A stretch of 7,993 bases of DNA, taken from an uncultured Slackia sp. Its GTDB lineage: Bacteria; Actinomycetota; Coriobacteriia; Coriobacteriales; Eggerthellaceae. Of this stretch, positions 6,558 to 7,993 are shown piece by piece; position 1 is the first letter of the stretch, and each line of letters begins with the position of its first letter. The notes below the pieces were generated by a model. It was not told the DNA's origin, made no database searches, and saw only the letters and a program-made list of their open reading frames with translations. The DNA lies in the NCBI GenBank assembly GCA_900553655.1, contig USEQ01000047.1, forward strand, positions 1-7,993. Reading direction: 5' to 3'. The translations under genes were made by a program, and so were the position numbers.

Positions 6558-6633
6558 CGCGGACGCAAGCCGCGAACCGCAGGCGATTATGCCCCGTCGC
6601 ATCCTTCCAACGAAAACCGTCCTTCTTCAGGAC
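6558..6633 (+). other. Leader of the universal stress gene with two short hairpins
   Basis: The 160 bases between the two plus-strand genes contain no gene. Two perfect 5-bp stems are visible: CGCGG/CCGCG (6558-6562 with 6570-6574, 7-base loop) and GTCCT/AGGAC (6619-6623 with 6629-6633, loop TCTTC). The second ends 4 bases before the Shine-Dalgarno sequence. Both are short enough to be chance. No known riboswitch is recognised. Confidence 0.3.
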
Positions 6634-6637
6634 CGTT

Positions 6638-6653
6638 AAAGGAGGGCATCATG
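6638..6653 (+). promoter_or_regulatory. Ribosome binding site fixing the universal stress gene start
   Basis: AAAGGAGG (6638-6645) is followed by GCATC and ATG at 6651. It decides this start over an in-frame ATG at 6522 that would add 43 non-conserved residues. Confidence 0.85.
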
Positions 6654-7085
6654 GCTCTTAGCAAAATCCTCGTTGCCTACGACGGATCGCAAGCAGGCGC
6701 CTCGGCACTCGACCTCGCCGCCGACATCGCCGGGACAAATCCCACCGTGAAGGTGGACATCGTCAACGTCGTCGCTATTCCACTGCTCACCGACGAGCAG
6801 CTCATCAGCTTCGCCTCTGTGCTCGAACTTATGGAACGCGACGCAAAAGAGCTCCTCGGAAAGGCCGTCGACCACCTCGACGAAATCGGCTTCGAAAACG
6901 AGGTCGAAACGTTCATGCTCAACGGCACCGACCCCGCAATCGAGATTTCGAAGCTCGCCGAGCAGGACTCTTACGATATGGTCGTCATTGGAAGCCGCGG
7001 CCTCGGCGGAATCAAGGGATACCTGGGTAGCGTGGGACACAAGCTGCTGAGCATTTGCAGCAAGCCCGTGCTCGTTGCAAAATAG
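6651..7085 (+). CDS. Universal stress protein, UspA family
   Basis: Small cytoplasmic stress protein with a nucleotide-binding alpha/beta fold; 144 residues, one domain, standard length. The N-terminal strand KILVAYDGS (5-13) contains Asp11, and VVIGSRGLGG (111-120) leads into GYLGSVGHKLL (123-133), forming the ATP-binding region. The family's ATP-binding members show G-x2-G-x9-G-S/T. Here eight residues separate the second and third glycines (GSRGLGGIKGYLGS), one fewer than that consensus, so ATP binding is likely but not certain. No membrane segment. It follows the methyltransferase gene after 160 bases and ends at a strong terminator. The long leader and strong Shine-Dalgarno suggest it has its own, well-translated mRNA. 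Confidence 0.95.
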   Translation: MALSKILVAYDGSQAGASALDLAADIAGTNPTVKVDIVNVVAIPLLTDEQLISFASVLELMERDAKELLGKAVDHLDEIGFENEVETFMLNGTDPAIEISKLAEQDSYDMVVIGSRGLGGIKGYLGSVGHKLLSICSKPVLVAK

Positions 7086-7173
7086 CGCTTTCTCCAGACG
7101 GCATAGCGAGCTTCGCGGCCCGCTAGCTTCAGCCTTCGATAGACGCGCGACGCGCCCTGACACACCGCAAACT

Positions 7174-7210
7174 ACGGCCCGCACGGTTGAAAAAACCGCG
7201 CGGGCCGTTT
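7174..7210. terminator. Strong hairpin terminator between convergent genes
   Basis: ACGGCCCGC (7174-7182) pairs perfectly with GCGGGCCGT (7200-7208). Above a single A/C mismatch, CGGTT (7184-7188) pairs with AACCG (7194-7198) around a GAAAA loop. On the plus strand a T-rich stretch (TTTCGTCTTCTGTTT) follows, fitting an intrinsic terminator for the stress gene. On the minus strand the tail (AGTTTG) is weaker, but the hairpin lies 35 bases past the convergent peptidase stop and may serve both. The rest of 7086-7242 shows nothing else I can name. Confidence 0.85.
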
Positions 7211-7242
7211 CGTCTTCTGTTTCGAAAACGCCGCCTTAGCGT

Positions 7243-7993
7243 TTAGCGCAGGTCGCACGCAGCGGGAAGCCCGTATGCGCCCTTTGCATGGAGCACTGCG
7301 TTTACTATGGCTTGCTGCATGGCCTCCGTTGCCACGATGGCAACCGCATCTGTTGAGCTTTCCACCTCGCCCGATGCGAAGGTGAATATGGCATCCCCGT
7401 CGTTGGAGGTGTGGACGGGCTTGATTGCGCGAGCATAGGCGTCATGCGTCGTCGAAGAAACCTTCGTCGCCTGAGCCTTTGTCAGCTTGGCGTTCGTGAG
7501 GACGACCCCGATCGTGGTGTTCTGCGTGACGCCGGCCCCTTCGACATGAGACGTTTCGGCCTCTGCGCCCAAATCATCGGGCCGCCCATCGGAAGAATCC
7601 GCCGTGAAAAAGACCTCGAGCGGGTCGAGGATACGTCCATCGTCCTGACAGCCCGCAAGCCACGAGCCCGAACGGTCGCATACGTTGCCAAGCGCGTTCA
7701 CCGCCACGAGCGCAGCGACAATGACGTCGCCTTGGCGAAGGCAGCTATAGCCGAACCCCGATTTCATAGCCTGCTCGGGCCGGCCCATTTTTCCCACGGT
7801 CGCGCCGCATCCTGCGCCCACGTTTCCCTGCTCGAGGGAAGCCCTGGAGCCGTCTTTCCCGGCGGCAAACGACTCGAGGGCCGAACGGGCGGCCTTCGCC
7901 CCCATGGCTTTGTCGGGATGGGCGTTCTTCCCCACCAAAACGTCGAACAGACATGCTCCTGTCACGATGGGGATGCAAGCACCCCCGAGCCTG
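7243..7993 (-). CDS. P1/S58-family peptidase (DmpA/NylC-like), N-terminus missing
   Basis: Member of the P1 family of N-terminal-nucleophile hydrolases (aminopeptidases such as DmpA, and the nylon-oligomer hydrolase NylC), which are made as precursors and cut themselves into two chains. The frame is open to the window edge; about 250 residues are visible of an expected 320-350. The GTG at 7965 is an internal Val (GGACIPIVTGACLFDVLVG), not a start. Family signatures, counting that Val as 1: NVGAGCGATVGKM (48-60), SGFGYSC (69-75), VAALVAVNALGNV (83-95), QNTTIGVVLTNA (148-159) and KPVHTSNDGD (182-191). Self-cleavage is expected between Asn149 and Thr150, leaving Thr150 (7516-7518) as nucleophile. 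Stop is TAA at 7243-7245. Substrate cannot be read from sequence. It converges with the universal stress gene. Confidence 0.88.
   Translation of the reverse strand, partial: RLGGACIPIVTGACLFDVLVGKNAHPDKAMGAKAARSALESFAAGKDGSRASLEQGNVGAGCGATVGKMGRPEQAMKSGFGYSCLRQGDVIVAALVAVNALGNVCDRSGSWLAGCQDDGRILDPLEVFFTADSSDGRPDDLGAEAETSHVEGAGVTQNTTIGVVLTNAKLTKAQATKVSSTTHDAYARAIKPVHTSNDGDAIFTFASGEVESSTDAVAIVATEAMQQAIVNAVLHAKGAYGLPAACDLR

Noticed and set aside
6522..6650. Longer universal stress protein or a separate leader peptide starting at 6522
   Set aside because: No ribosome binding site; residues are Arg-rich and non-conserved, while AAAGGAGG fixes the start at 6651.
7963..7965. GTG as start of the P1 peptidase
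   Set aside because: The frame stays open to the window edge and codes for recognisable family sequence before this codon; it is an internal Val.

Overview
The window looks like one end of a draft contig from a fairly GC-rich anaerobic bacterium. It carries ordinary chromosomal genes and no phage, transposon, CRISPR or plasmid signature. The protein style (TPR membrane protein, radical-free Fe-S RNA methyltransferase, P1 peptidase, NAD(P)-linked NiFe hydrogenase) reminded me of Coriobacteriia/Eggerthellaceae (gut Actinomycetota). That placement is recalled resemblance, not a search result, and I hold it at about 0.5.

The first 46 bases are not genomic. They match an Illumina P7/read-2 adapter (tail of the P7 oligo, a 7-base index, then the read-2 primer site). 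Genomic sequence starts at 47.

Minus-strand block, read right to left from about 5109 to 47: tRNA-Arg(CCG); a cyclophilin-type peptidyl-prolyl isomerase; a TPR protein with a tyrosine-rich linker and one membrane segment; nucleoside diphosphate kinase; then three genes of a cytosolic NiFe hydrogenase in the order iron-sulfur (beta), FAD/NAD(P) (gamma), small (delta) subunit. This order is the same as hydB-hydG-hydD of the soluble group 3b hydrogenases. The catalytic large subunit (hydA) would be expected next but lies beyond the contig end. The hydrogenase genes are tightly packed (11-base overlap, then a 1-base gap). The small subunit breaks exactly at the codon expected to supply the fourth ligand of its iron-sulfur cluster, and the adapter converts that codon into a false TGA.

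Plus-strand block: a 23S rRNA uracil-5-methyltransferase of the RlmD/RumA type (5165-6490), divergent from the tRNA across a 55-base region holding a perfect TATAAT and a 7-bp inverted repeat. It is followed by a single-domain universal stress protein (6651-7085) with a strong ribosome binding site and a roughly 130-base leader. A strong hairpin terminator (7174-7210) separates this gene from a convergent P1/S58-family peptidase on the minus strand, whose N-terminus runs off the right edge.

How they fit together: the hydrogenase would couple H2 to NAD(P)(H) in the cytoplasm through beta- and gamma-subunit Fe-S and flavin centres. The other genes are housekeeping (nucleotide balance, protein folding, rRNA modification, stress). 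I did not find a clear new biological system. The most open protein is the TPR/tyrosine-linker/membrane protein, whose extracytoplasmic C-terminal domain I do not recognise.
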